NCBI GenBank assembly: GCA_031258005.1 | Contig: JAIRNP010000005.1 | Coordinates: forward strand, 1-45,781 | Direction: 5' to 3' | DNA: 45,781 nt | From: Treponema sp. | Lineage (GTDB): Bacteria > Spirochaetota > Spirochaetia > Treponematales > Breznakiellaceae | Part shown: piece after piece, positions 9,468 through 18,451 of the stretch | How positions within the stretch are numbered: the stretch's first letter is position 1 | How the letters are laid out: each line of letters starts with the position of its first letter | Made by a program: the position numbers and the translations under genes | The notes under the pieces: generated by a model | What the model was told of the DNA's origin: nothing | Seen by the model: the letters and a program-made list of their open reading frames with translations, nothing else | Database searches by the model: none

Positions 9468-10165
9468 TGACCGCGGTGGTACTTCAGGCGCGGCTTGATT
9501 CGACCCGCCTTCCGGGAAAAGCCCTCCTGCCCCTGGGAGGGAAACCCCTGGTCCTGCAGGTTATGGAGGCCCTCAAAGGTATCGGCGCGGATCGGTATGT
9601 GCTTGCCTGCCCTGAGGATTGTGCTGGAGCCTTTGGTCCCTGGGCGGAACAAGCCGGCTTTGACCTGGTAGCCGGATCCAAGGAAGATGTGTTAAACCGG
9701 TATGGCGTAGCGGTGCGCCGCTTCGGGATAGACCGCCTTATCCGGGCCACCGGGGACAATCCCTTTGTGTTTGTAGATGCGGCGAATACCCTCAACCAGG
9801 AGGCCCTGAGCCGTGAGGCTGATTATGCCGGTTATAGCGGGCTGCCTTATGGGGCAGGCGTGGAATCGGTTGCTGCCGAAGCCCTGCTCCGGGCTGAACG
9901 GGATGCTTCCCTCCCGGCTGAACGGGAACACGTGTGTCCCTATATATATACCCATCCTGAGCTGTTCCGGCTCCACCGGCCCTTGGCTCCCCTGGTATGG
10001 CAGGGCCCTTCCCTGCGGATAAGCCTGGATACCCCGGAAGATTACCGGCGAGCCCAGGTCTTGTTCGAGGCTCTGGCTGCGTATGGAGCGGAGCGTTTTC
10101 AGGGAGCGGCCATCATCGCGGTATACCGCAGGAGCGGCCCACTTTTAGCAGGTGAACTGTCATGA
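9464..10165 (+). CDS. Cytidylyltransferase/NTP transferase of SpsF type
   Basis: VVLQARLDSTRLPGKALLPLGGKPLVLQVMEALK ... RATGDNPFVFVD. Confidence 0.85.
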   Translation: MMTAVVLQARLDSTRLPGKALLPLGGKPLVLQVMEALKGIGADRYVLACPEDCAGAFGPWAEQAGFDLVAGSKEDVLNRYGVAVRRFGIDRLIRATGDNPFVFVDAANTLNQEALSREADYAGYSGLPYGAGVESVAAEALLRAERDASLPAEREHVCPYIYTHPELFRLHRPLAPLVWQGPSLRISLDTPEDYRRAQVLFEALAAYGAERFQGAAIIAVYRRSGPLLAGELS

Positions 10166-12138
10166 TGCATGGCCCCCTCCTGGTGGTTTCCACCTTGGAA
10201 AAAGGCTGCGGGGGCGGGCACCTGGTCCGATCCCTGGTTCTGGTCCGGTCCCTCCGTGCTCTGAAAGCGGAGGCGTATCTCTATATTCCCGGGCTTGAAC
10301 CCCAGGATGTTTTAGCCCATAGTTCCCTGCTTACGAGGCCGGACGCGAAGATTGAAGCGGCTTGGCTTATAGGGGATAGGGAAAGTATCAGGAAACGGCG
10401 CTGGGAAGGTATTATCCTGGATCGTTTCAGAACCGCCTCAGATGAATTCGCCCACTGGGCGGCCTTAGCTCCCCTGATCGGTATTGATGAAGGCGGACCG
10501 CAGCGGGAGCGCTTTGATTTTCTCATGGATCTGCTTCCGGGTCCTCCGGGCCGGGTTCCTCCCAATATCCTCGCCCCAAGCCTTCTTCCGCTGCCGAAGA
10601 ACCGGCGGCCTTCCTTTAATGCTCCCCGGAGAGAGCCCCTGAAGATCCTCGTAAGTTTCGGCGCTGAAGATCCTGGGGGGCTTACGCTTCCGGTATGCCT
10701 TGCCTTGAAAGTACCAGGCCAAACAGAGATTACCGCCTTATTCGGCGGGTTCCATAAGACCGACATGAAGGAACAGCACAGGGCAACCCTCGCGGACGCA
10801 GGAATCCAGGTTGTAGCGGGCATGGCAGAACTCCGGGAGCAGCTTGCCTGCTATGATCTGGTGATTACCCATTTCGGCCTCACGGCCTTTGAAAGCCTTG
10901 CTGCCCGGGTGCCGGTGCTGCTTCTATCCCCCGGTGCCTATCACGAAAAACTCGCGGTACATACCGGGTTTATGTCGGGGGGTATTGGGGAAAAAGGGGC
11001 GCGCCGTTTACGCCGCATCCTGTATACCGCGGTTCTTGACAGGCCGCATCCCAAGAACCGGAAATTCCTTCATCTCAACGATGAAGCCCTTACCGCGTTG
11101 GGGGATCGCTGCGAGCGGCTCCGGGTGCGGTATGGGCTTAATCTGTCAGGGGATGCAGGTCCTTCCTCCCAGGGGCTGGGTGAGCTGGTGAAGAGCTATA
11201 CCCTCCGGGTCCCCGCGGCCTGTCCGCTCTGCGGCGGCGCCCTGCCGGCTCAGGATCCGGTCTGCGCCCGGTTCCAGGATCGGACTTACCGGCGGTGCCG
11301 GCGGTGCGGTATGGTGTATCTCCTCCGTTCTACGGCGCCTCCCATCGAATATGGGGAGGATTATTTTTTTTCCTTTTATAAGCAGCAATACGGCAAAACC
11401 TACCTGGAAGATTTCCCGAATCTGGTACAGTACGGAAAAAAACGGCTTCGTTATAGTAAGCAGATACTCGGTCGATCCCGAAGAAACCGGGGGACAGATC
11501 CTTCCACGCCCCAAGCTCAGCTCCTGGATATAGGTTGTGCGTATGGCCCCTTCCTGGTTGCCGCTCAGGAAGAAGGGTTTTTGCCTTTTGGCATGGACCC
11601 CGCGGAAGATGCGGTCCGGTATGTACAGGAGGAATTGCACATTCCGGCTTTCCGGGGTTTTTTCCCGGAAACTCCGGTGCCTGAGGAAATACGGGGCCCA
11701 GGGTTTGACCTTATTTCCCTTTGGTATGTGTTGGAACATTTTGAAAGACCTGACGTGGTTTTAACCGAACTGTACCGGCTCCTCAAGCCTGGCGGGGTAT
11801 TGGCCTTTTCAACCCCTTCTGCTTCGGGCATATCCGGGCGCAGGTCTTTCCCCAAGTTCCTGGAACAAAGCCCCCAGGATCATTGGACCCTTTGGAGCCC
11901 CGCTCGTACCGGGAGTATGCTCAAACGCTTTGGGTTTCACGTCAAAAAGGTCGTTATTTCCGGCCATCATCCTGAACGGTTTCCCCTGGTAGGCAGATTT
12001 TTAAGTGAAGCCCGGGGGAAAAAGCCCAGGGTATACGGCTTATTCCTCTGGATAAGCCGGGTGTTTCATCTGGGAGATACCTTCGAGGTGTATGCAATCA
12101 AAAAACCGGCGGTCAAAGAGCGGACCGTCATGCAATGA
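10162..12138 (+). CDS. Fusion: PseG-like nucleotide-sugar hydrolase/glycosyltransferase domain + zinc-ribbon class I methyltransferase
   Basis: N-term 'VSTLEKGCGGGHLVRSLVLVRSLRAL' and 'DLVITHFGLTAFESLAARVPVLLLSPGAYHEKLA'; middle CPLCGG...CRRCGMVY; C-term 'LLDIGCAYGPFLVAAQEEGF...DLISLWYVLEHFERPDVVLTELYRLLKPGG'. Confidence 0.85.
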   Translation: MMHGPLLVVSTLEKGCGGGHLVRSLVLVRSLRALKAEAYLYIPGLEPQDVLAHSSLLTRPDAKIEAAWLIGDRESIRKRRWEGIILDRFRTASDEFAHWAALAPLIGIDEGGPQRERFDFLMDLLPGPPGRVPPNILAPSLLPLPKNRRPSFNAPRREPLKILVSFGAEDPGGLTLPVCLALKVPGQTEITALFGGFHKTDMKEQHRATLADAGIQVVAGMAELREQLACYDLVITHFGLTAFESLAARVPVLLLSPGAYHEKLAVHTGFMSGGIGEKGARRLRRILYTAVLDRPHPKNRKFLHLNDEALTALGDRCERLRVRYGLNLSGDAGPSSQGLGELVKSYTLRVPAACPLCGGALPAQDPVCARFQDRTYRRCRRCGMVYLLRSTAPPIEYGEDYFFSFYKQQYGKTYLEDFPNLVQYGKKRLRYSKQILGRSRRNRGTDPSTPQAQLLDIGCAYGPFLVAAQEEGFLPFGMDPAEDAVRYVQEELHIPAFRGFFPETPVPEEIRGPGFDLISLWYVLEHFERPDVVLTELYRLLKPGGVLAFSTPSASGISGRRSFPKFLEQSPQDHWTLWSPARTGSMLKRFGFHVKKVVISGHHPERFPLVGRFLSEARGKKPRVYGLFLWISRVFHLGDTFEVYAIKKPAVKERTVMQ

Positions 12139-12162
12139 GGAAATTGGCGGGGGGGAGATGAT

Positions 12163-13776
12163 ATGCGAGAACGATTGCTGATCTTGGGTGCAGGGGTGAT
12201 GCAAGGACCTGCTATCAGAATTGCCAAGGCATTAGGGCTTGAAACCGTAGCAGTAGATGCGGATCCTCATGCTCCTTGTGTCTCTTTAGCGGATCGATTT
12301 GAACAGATCGATTTAAAAGACAAAGAGGGCATAGCAGCCTTGGGAATGGCCCTTAAAGCCCGGGGAGGATTGAGCGGGATCATGACCGCAGGAACCGATT
12401 TTTCTGCCACCGTCGCCTGGGTGGCAGCCCAATTAGGGCTTCCTGGGATCCCCTATGAGGCTGCCCTCAATGCCTCGGACAAGGAACGGATGCGCCGGTG
12501 CTTTGAAGCGGCAGGGCTCCCTTCTCCGGCATTCATGGTGGTGGAGGCAGTGCCGGATTCGAGCTTTTCTCCTCCCTTTGGCTATCCCCTGGTGGTTAAG
12601 CCCGTGGACAATATGGGCGCCCGGGGCTGTTGCAAGGTGGACCGCCCTGAAATGCTCAACCCGGCGGTGGCGGATGCGCTGAGATTCTCCCGAACCAATC
12701 GGGTTATCCTGGAAGCGTACATGGAAGGGCCTGAATTTTCGGTAGACGCCTTGGTATACCAGGGGGATATTCGCATCTACGGTTTAGCGGACCGGCATAT
12801 CTTTTTCCCTCCCTATTTCATTGAAATGGGCCATACCATGCCTACCACCCTGAAGGCCGGGGCGGCTGAAGGCCTCCTCGGGGTTTTTAAAGCAGGGGTC
12901 CGGGCCCTGGGGATCACCAATGGAGCGGCGAAGGGGGATATGAAACTCACCTCCCAGGGGCCTATGATAGGGGAAATTGCGGCTCGCCTTTCCGGAGGGT
13001 ATATGTCAGGCTGGACCTATCCCTACTCCTCAGGGGTGGAGGTTACCCAAGGAGCCATCCAGATCGCCTTAGGGAGGCATCCCAAAGGCCTTGAGCCGAT
13101 CCGTCAGTGGACCAGCGCGGAACGGGCGTTTATTTCCATCCCCGGAACGGTTCGGAGTGTTCAGGGCATAGCAGCGGCCAAGGCGCTTACCCACATGCGA
13201 GAGCTGTTCCTTAAGATTGAACCGGGAACCCGGGTCCGGTTTCCTGAAAACAACGTAAGCAAGTGCGGGAATAGTATCAGCGCCGCGCCTACCCGGGAAG
13301 CCGCGGTGAACGCCGCAGAACAGGCTGCTCGTTTGGTTTTGATCCGCCTTAAAGCGCCGGATAGGGAAACCGGGGAATTTCTTGCTTCTGATACCAAAGA
13401 CCAAGGGTTTCCCCCAGGGGCTTTTAAGGTTTCCCCATCCCTTCGTTCCCTTCTTGAGGCTTTCCCGGAACCGGAATATGAGCCCGCAAAAATCAGGGGG
13501 TCCCTGGAAACCGCCCGGGTGGTACTGCTGCGGTTTCAGCCCTTGATCGAATCAGACCTACGGGATTATATGGGAAGGACCGTGGAAGAAAGTCTTGAAG
13601 CGGTTCGGACCATCACCGGGTTTTCCCTTCCCCTATGGGAAGCAGATGCCCTGGATCCGATTCAGGATCCAGGAACCTTGGTGCTGGGCCGCCGTTTTTG
13701 GGCTGCGCTGATCCGGGGAGGGTATCAGGGGGCGGTATATATGGTAGATACCTCGGTATTGCTCCATTTCTGTTGA
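12163..13776 (+). CDS. ATP-grasp domain protein (carbamoyl-phosphate synthase/PurK-like fold)
   Basis: LLILGAGVMQGPAIRIAKALGLETVAVDADPHAP...YPLVVKPVDNMGARGC...EAYMEGPEFSVDALVYQG. Confidence 0.85.
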   Translation: MRERLLILGAGVMQGPAIRIAKALGLETVAVDADPHAPCVSLADRFEQIDLKDKEGIAALGMALKARGGLSGIMTAGTDFSATVAWVAAQLGLPGIPYEAALNASDKERMRRCFEAAGLPSPAFMVVEAVPDSSFSPPFGYPLVVKPVDNMGARGCCKVDRPEMLNPAVADALRFSRTNRVILEAYMEGPEFSVDALVYQGDIRIYGLADRHIFFPPYFIEMGHTMPTTLKAGAAEGLLGVFKAGVRALGITNGAAKGDMKLTSQGPMIGEIAARLSGGYMSGWTYPYSSGVEVTQGAIQIALGRHPKGLEPIRQWTSAERAFISIPGTVRSVQGIAAAKALTHMRELFLKIEPGTRVRFPENNVSKCGNSISAAPTREAAVNAAEQAARLVLIRLKAPDRETGEFLASDTKDQGFPPGAFKVSPSLRSLLEAFPEPEYEPAKIRGSLETARVVLLRFQPLIESDLRDYMGRTVEESLEAVRTITGFSLPLWEADALDPIQDPGTLVLGRRFWAALIRGGYQGAVYMVDTSVLLHFC

Positions 13777-13972
13777 AGCCATACCAGTACGTACATGGGG
13801 CCTAGCGAGGAAGGGCGAGGGTACAAGGAGCAGGATATGCCGAAACCCGGTTAACTTCGGTAGTATCAATGGTATCGAGATGCGGATCCCCGTACCGGCC
13901 TAATGACTCAGGGTTCCTGTGGTGATTAGTTCAACGCTTCTTCAAGCTCCATGAAAAGGCTTTCTGTGGGGC

Positions 13973-14134
13973 CTCTTTCAAAACTGAAATTTTGAAAGAG
14001 CAACCTTTAAAAAACGCAGTTTTGCAGCCCGCGAACCAGAGGTTCGCACGAACCAGAGGTTCGTTGGCGAAAAACTGCAAGAGCTTCTGCAAAACCAACA
14101 TCGAACCGAAGGTTCGCCTTTTGCAAGAAGCTCT
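13973..14134. repeat. Dense cluster of palindromes (at least five hairpins) at the 5' edge of the amidase ORF
   Basis: CTCTTTCAAAA-N6-TTTTGAAAGAG; AAAAC-GCA-GTTTT; GCGAACC-AGA-GGTTCGC; ACGAACC-AGA-GGTTCGT; CGAACC-GAA-GGTTCG nested in AGAGCTTCTGCAAAA/TTTTGC(A)AGAAGCTCT. Confidence 0.85.
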
Positions 14135-15218
14135 GTGGGTAATAGAATTGATACATAACCGGCGTTTCTTGATAGGCCTCTTGTTTTCCAAGCTGCTCTT
14201 GCTATCTGCACAAACAGTGGGCTTTGGGGATGAGAAGACCTTCACCTTAGATGAAACCCTCAAAAATCTGGGTTCCCCGGGAAAGGCGGCCACATTCCGC
14301 TGGGATCCCTTTTTCCAGGCCGGCATCTTTTCATGGGCGGATCAGTACATAGCTTTCCGGGTTGGGATGCCCGGTGAAACGGGCCTGGTTATCCTTAACG
14401 GCAAGGAAATACTCTCCCTTCCGTCTCCCTTTCTTGAGCACGGAACCCTGCAGTTTCCCCAAGCCTTTGTGAGTACCCTCAACGAGGCGCTAGAAGCTGT
14501 CCTTTCCCAGGAAGCGCCGGTCCAGTTTCGTATTGCCGCGATTATTGTGGATCCTGGTCATGGAGGTAAAGATACCGGAGCAGTGGGAAACCATACTATT
14601 GATGGAAAATCCTTACGGGTGGAGGAGAAGGACCTGGTCCTCAAGGTTTCCAAGGACCTCCATAGCCGGCTTTCCCGCAGTTTTCCCGATAAACAGGTCT
14701 TATTAACCCGGGATCAGGACACCTTCATCAGCTTGGATGATCGGGTAGCCATAGCCAATGGGATTCCCCTGCAAGATAACGAGGCCACGGTATTCATTTC
14801 CATCCATGCCAACGCATCCTTCAATAAACACGTACGGGGCTATGAGGTGTGGTACCTCAATCCCGAATACCGGCGGACCCTCATTGACCAGTCGAAATAC
14901 CAGGATACCCAAGAGGTGATTCCCATTCTTAATGCCATGCTTGAAGAGGAATTCACCTCTGAAAGTATCAGGATGGCCGAATCTATTATGCAACGGTTTG
15001 ATGAAACCCTGGGGACATCTTTTCCTTCCCGGGGTATCAAGGCAGAGGAATGGTTTGTAGTACGGAATGCCCGGATGCCTTCGGTCCTGGTGGAGTTAGG
15101 CTTTCTCAGTAATGAAACGGATGCCACGCTTTTGACCGATGAAACCTACTTGCAGCTCTTTTCAGAAGCCTTATATAAGGGTATTATGGATTTTGTGGGT
15201 GAGTTTGAAGGGTTGTAG
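13992..15218 (+). CDS. N-acetylmuramoyl-L-alanine amidase (Amidase_3); true start uncertain, probably after 14134
   Basis: AAIIVDPGHGGKDTGAVGN...LLTRDQDTFISLDDRVAIAN...FISIHANASFN...VLVELGFLSNETDA. Confidence 0.9.
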   Translation: MKEQPLKNAVLQPANQRFARTRGSLAKNCKSFCKTNIEPKVRLLQEALWVIELIHNRRFLIGLLFSKLLLLSAQTVGFGDEKTFTLDETLKNLGSPGKAATFRWDPFFQAGIFSWADQYIAFRVGMPGETGLVILNGKEILSLPSPFLEHGTLQFPQAFVSTLNEALEAVLSQEAPVQFRIAAIIVDPGHGGKDTGAVGNHTIDGKSLRVEEKDLVLKVSKDLHSRLSRSFPDKQVLLTRDQDTFISLDDRVAIANGIPLQDNEATVFISIHANASFNKHVRGYEVWYLNPEYRRTLIDQSKYQDTQEVIPILNAMLEEEFTSESIRMAESIMQRFDETLGTSFPSRGIKAEEWFVVRNARMPSVLVELGFLSNETDATLLTDETYLQLFSEALYKGIMDFVGEFEGL

Positions 15219-15248
15219 TGATGAAGGGCCGCCATATACAATGGTCGA

Positions 15249-15809
15249 ATGAAAAGCATGGGCATGGCAGGTAGGGGTACGAGAGACTTTAAAAAGAAGC
15301 GCGGTTTGCGGGTAAAACCGTATATGCGACGGTTGGTTTATCTATGCCTGCTGGGGGTCTTCACCTGCATCCAATTCCGGCAAATGAACCAGGTGAGACG
15401 GACCTTTATATTTTATACCTTGGGAGATGGAAAACCAGTGGTAGAAAACCGCATGCTTTCCCGGTCCCCCATCGAAGAAATTGCCCTCAGACGCTATGTG
15501 GAGGAGGTTCTCCTGGGACCGATTGTACCGGATTCCCTGCCCTTGTTTTCAAGAGAGACGAGGCTTCGTTCATTATTATACCGGGATGCGGTGGTATACG
15601 TAGATCTTTCGGAAAGCGCTGCCTTACCCCTTTTAGAAGCCCCGGAGGGGGATGTCTTTTTTGCTCTCGAGACGCTCCAACAGGGAATCCGGCGGAATTT
15701 TCCTTCGGTACAAGAGGTCAAGCTTTTTATCCACGGGCATGAGGTACCGGTCGATGAGATAGGGGAAAAGCGGGCTGTTGTACCCGTTGACCTTTTAAAA
15801 CAGCCTTGA
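15249..15809 (+). CDS. GerMN-domain membrane-anchored protein
   Basis: N-terminal TM, 'LRRYVEEVLLGPIVPDSLPLFSRETRLRSLLYRDAVVYVDLSESA'. Confidence 0.7.
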   Translation: MKSMGMAGRGTRDFKKKRGLRVKPYMRRLVYLCLLGVFTCIQFRQMNQVRRTFIFYTLGDGKPVVENRMLSRSPIEEIALRRYVEEVLLGPIVPDSLPLFSRETRLRSLLYRDAVVYVDLSESAALPLLEAPEGDVFFALETLQQGIRRNFPSVQEVKLFIHGHEVPVDEIGEKRAVVPVDLLKQP

Positions 15810-15859
15810 ATAATTATGCCGAAATTTACCCGTATTGCAGAAATCGGGGTAAAAAGCCG

Positions 15860-15887
15860 TTGACAAATAAATTATATTTTGTATACT
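15860..15887 (+). promoter_or_regulatory. Sigma-70-type promoter of flaA
   Basis: TTGACA-N16-TATACT. Confidence 0.8.
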
Positions 15888-15903
15888 AGTTAATAACTAG
15901 TAT
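15883..15903. promoter_or_regulatory. 21-bp perfect palindrome overlapping the flaA -10 and start region; candidate operator
   Basis: ATACTAGTTA-A-TAACTAGTAT. Confidence 0.65.
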
Positions 15904-15936
15904 GTTAAAATTACAGACAATTGAAAGGAGCTGTGA

Positions 15937-17010
15937 ATGAAACGTATCTTCATTCTTGTCGTCGTCACGTTATTGGTAATGGGATCGGTGTTTGCTGAAG
16001 AGTCGGTGCTTATCGACTTCTCAAAATTAACGGCTGATATTGTTCCCGATCAAAATGACGTGCCCACTCAAAACCGTGCGACCTTGATGGACTTTACCAA
16101 TGAGGCCACCAGCAATTTCACCGCCCGGCAAAAGGTAGAGATGAAATCTTCTTTGGCTATAACTAATTGGGATGTGGTATTTTCATCTTCTGCGCAGAAT
16201 ATCACTACCAAGCATCTCAGTTATACTAAAGAGGCCCCCTCTAAAGAATGGGAAACGGTGATGGGCGTTCGTATCCACTTCCCGGTGGAGGCCTTTAATT
16301 CTTGGGCCATTGTGAAGCCGCCCTTTGACATTCCCGCGTTTGAACCTCCTGCAACCGTTGATGATGATGGAAATATCGAAGCCGGTGAAGAATCAGGGGT
16401 TACGGGTCCGAGTCGCTTTGAGGGTGAACCTGATGATGAAGGTAAACCTGCTGGTGGTTTAGGGGTAGTCAAAAACGTAGGAACGATTAGGTCAATAGCC
16501 GTAAATGCCTATGGACTTAATTTTCCCCATGCCCTTTCAGTGATCTTGATTGATGACAAGGGGAACGAAAAGACCTACTTCATGGGTTATCTTAACTTTG
16601 AAGGTTGGGGAGAACTCCGGTGGGATAATCCTGCGTATGTGCAGAACGTTCGGAATCGGGAATTACGCTTGTATCCCCTCTATCCTGATTCAACGCCCTT
16701 TGTAAAGTTTGGTGGATTCCTCATTCAGCGGAATGCCTCAAGCCCCGGTGGAGATTTTATCGGTTATTTCAAGGATGTTAAACTCATCTACGATAAGGCG
16801 GTCCTTGATACTGAACGGGATATTGATGATGAGTCACTCTGGAATATTATCCAGGATCGGGAGACTGCACGGAAGACAGGAGAATTGCAGCGGCTTGGTC
16901 AAGCTCAAATTCAGCGGTATCTGGATAATCAGCGGCAGGCTACCGAGACTACCTTTACTCCTACCGAGGGTGCTAGTAGTAGCGGCGACGGTGAGGAAGC
17001 TGAAGAATAG
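15937..17010 (+). CDS. flaA: Flagellar filament outer layer (sheath) protein FlaA
   Basis: Signal peptide MKRIFILVVVTLLVMGSVFAEE, 'VLIDFSKLTADI', 'WETVMGVRIHFPVEAFNSWAIVKPPFDIP'. Confidence 0.9.
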   Translation: MKRIFILVVVTLLVMGSVFAEESVLIDFSKLTADIVPDQNDVPTQNRATLMDFTNEATSNFTARQKVEMKSSLAITNWDVVFSSSAQNITTKHLSYTKEAPSKEWETVMGVRIHFPVEAFNSWAIVKPPFDIPAFEPPATVDDDGNIEAGEESGVTGPSRFEGEPDDEGKPAGGLGVVKNVGTIRSIAVNAYGLNFPHALSVILIDDKGNEKTYFMGYLNFEGWGELRWDNPAYVQNVRNRELRLYPLYPDSTPFVKFGGFLIQRNASSPGGDFIGYFKDVKLIYDKAVLDTERDIDDESLWNIIQDRETARKTGELQRLGQAQIQRYLDNQRQATETTFTPTEGASSSGDGEEAEE

Positions 17011-17049
17011 ACGACGAGGTAGGTGTTTGCTTACAGTAGTACTATGAAC

Positions 17050-17094
17050 AAGGCTACCTGAGAAATTCTTAGTAGTTTTTTAGGTAGCCTTTGA
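17050..17094 (+). terminator. Terminator-like inverted repeat after flaA
   Basis: AAGGCTACCT ... AGGTAGCCTT then TGATTTTTC. Confidence 0.7.
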
Positions 17095-17122
17095 TTTTTC
17101 TATAGGAAAAACTGGGCTGCAG

Positions 17123-18412
17123 ATGTATAATCGTATAATCCCCGATCAGAATACGCTCAGGAAAGCCTATGAAGGGTACGCCTTGATAAGGGGTTTAATT
17201 GTCAGGGATATGGAAACCACCCTTGAGGAAAAGCTTAAGTTTCTTTCATCCCGCCCGATAGTCAAAGGCCGAGTTAAGGAATTTGAGAGTTTTTATAAAA
17301 AATACATCCAACTGCTTCAAAAGGCCGCAGGTCCCAGGCCGCAAGATCCAGCCTGTTCCCAATCCTTATGTATTACCGATGTAATCGGTATCAGGATTGT
17401 ATGCCCTTTTTTTGAAGATAACATCCTGGTTGAGAAGTGTTTACAAGCCAACTTTGAAGTTGTGGAGGTGGAACGAAAGGGTTCTAATTATTCTTTCAAG
17501 GAATTTGGCTATGAATCAATTCACCTTTTGGTAAAAATTCCTGAAGTCCTAATAAAAAAACGGGGAGACTGCGGATTGGAAGTAGCAGAGATTCAAATTC
17601 GTACGATTCTCCAGGATGCCTGGGCTGAAGTGGAACATGAACTGGTGTATAAAGCTGCATTTACCCCCTTCGATGAACCGATGAAACGCAAATTAGCAGC
17701 CCTTAATGCCAGCCTTTCCTTGGCAGATACGATTTTTCAGGAAGTCAGGACCTATCAGCGGCGGCTTAACGGGGAGTTGGAAAAACGACGGGATTCTTTT
17801 TTTAAGAAAATTGAAGCATCCATTGATATCCCCCTCTTTACCCAGGAAAAACCGAACACGTTTCCTCAGAATGACCGAGAAGAAACCCCTGGAGATGGAC
17901 TATCTCTTGCTCTAGCATCCCAGGACTCTCCGGAAAATAATTCGATTGATGAACTTCTGCTTGCTGCCCTGTATGCCCATAACGAACATCGGTTTACCGA
18001 AGCAATTATCTTATACACCTCTATTCTGAACCTGGAACCTCAAAATACCATCGCTTCCCTTATTTATAAACATCGCGGGATGGCTAGTTTCGCCCGATCC
18101 CAATATGACGATGCCATCGAAGATTTTACCCGCTCTTTAGCATTGGACCGTGAATCCTATAAAGCCCTTTATTTTCGGGGTATCGTCAAAACGGTTTTGC
18201 AACAGTACCTGGATGCCATTGAGGATTTTACCCTATCCCTCAAGATAAACCCCTATCAGGCATTTTGTTACTACCGCCGAGGGCAGGCGTATTATCACCT
18301 GGATGACCTTCCCCAAGCGCTCGCAGATTGTGAAGCAGCCTTAGCCTTAGAACCTGATTCCGAACCAATAGGGCGATTCAGGAAGCTCCTTCTCAATAAA
18401 CTAAACATGTAG
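17123..18412 (+). CDS. RelA/SpoT-type (p)ppGpp synthetase domain fused to C-terminal TPR repeats
   Basis: 'ITDVIGIRIVCPFFEDN', 'FGYESIHLLVKIP', 'EVAEIQIRTILQDAWAEVEHELVYK', then TPR 'YKHRGMASFARSQYDDAIEDFTRSLALDRESYKALYFRGIVKTVLQQYLDAIEDFTLSLKINP'. Confidence 0.88.
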   Translation: MYNRIIPDQNTLRKAYEGYALIRGLIVRDMETTLEEKLKFLSSRPIVKGRVKEFESFYKKYIQLLQKAAGPRPQDPACSQSLCITDVIGIRIVCPFFEDNILVEKCLQANFEVVEVERKGSNYSFKEFGYESIHLLVKIPEVLIKKRGDCGLEVAEIQIRTILQDAWAEVEHELVYKAAFTPFDEPMKRKLAALNASLSLADTIFQEVRTYQRRLNGELEKRRDSFFKKIEASIDIPLFTQEKPNTFPQNDREETPGDGLSLALASQDSPENNSIDELLLAALYAHNEHRFTEAIILYTSILNLEPQNTIASLIYKHRGMASFARSQYDDAIEDFTRSLALDRESYKALYFRGIVKTVLQQYLDAIEDFTLSLKINPYQAFCYYRRGQAYYHLDDLPQALADCEAALALEPDSEPIGRFRKLLLNKLNM

Positions 18413-18451
18413 TGCCTGAAGAAAGAAGGGTTTGGTTTTTACCAGGGTCCC

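Noticed and set aside
11146-11739. 197-aa minus-strand ORF
   Set aside because: Antisense shadow of the PseG-methyltransferase fusion, which has clear motifs.
13777-13930. tRNA or structured RNA gene after the ATP-grasp CDS
   Set aside because: Some inverted segments (CCGAA...TTCGG) but no cloverleaf, T-arm GTTCRA box or CCA; insufficient support.
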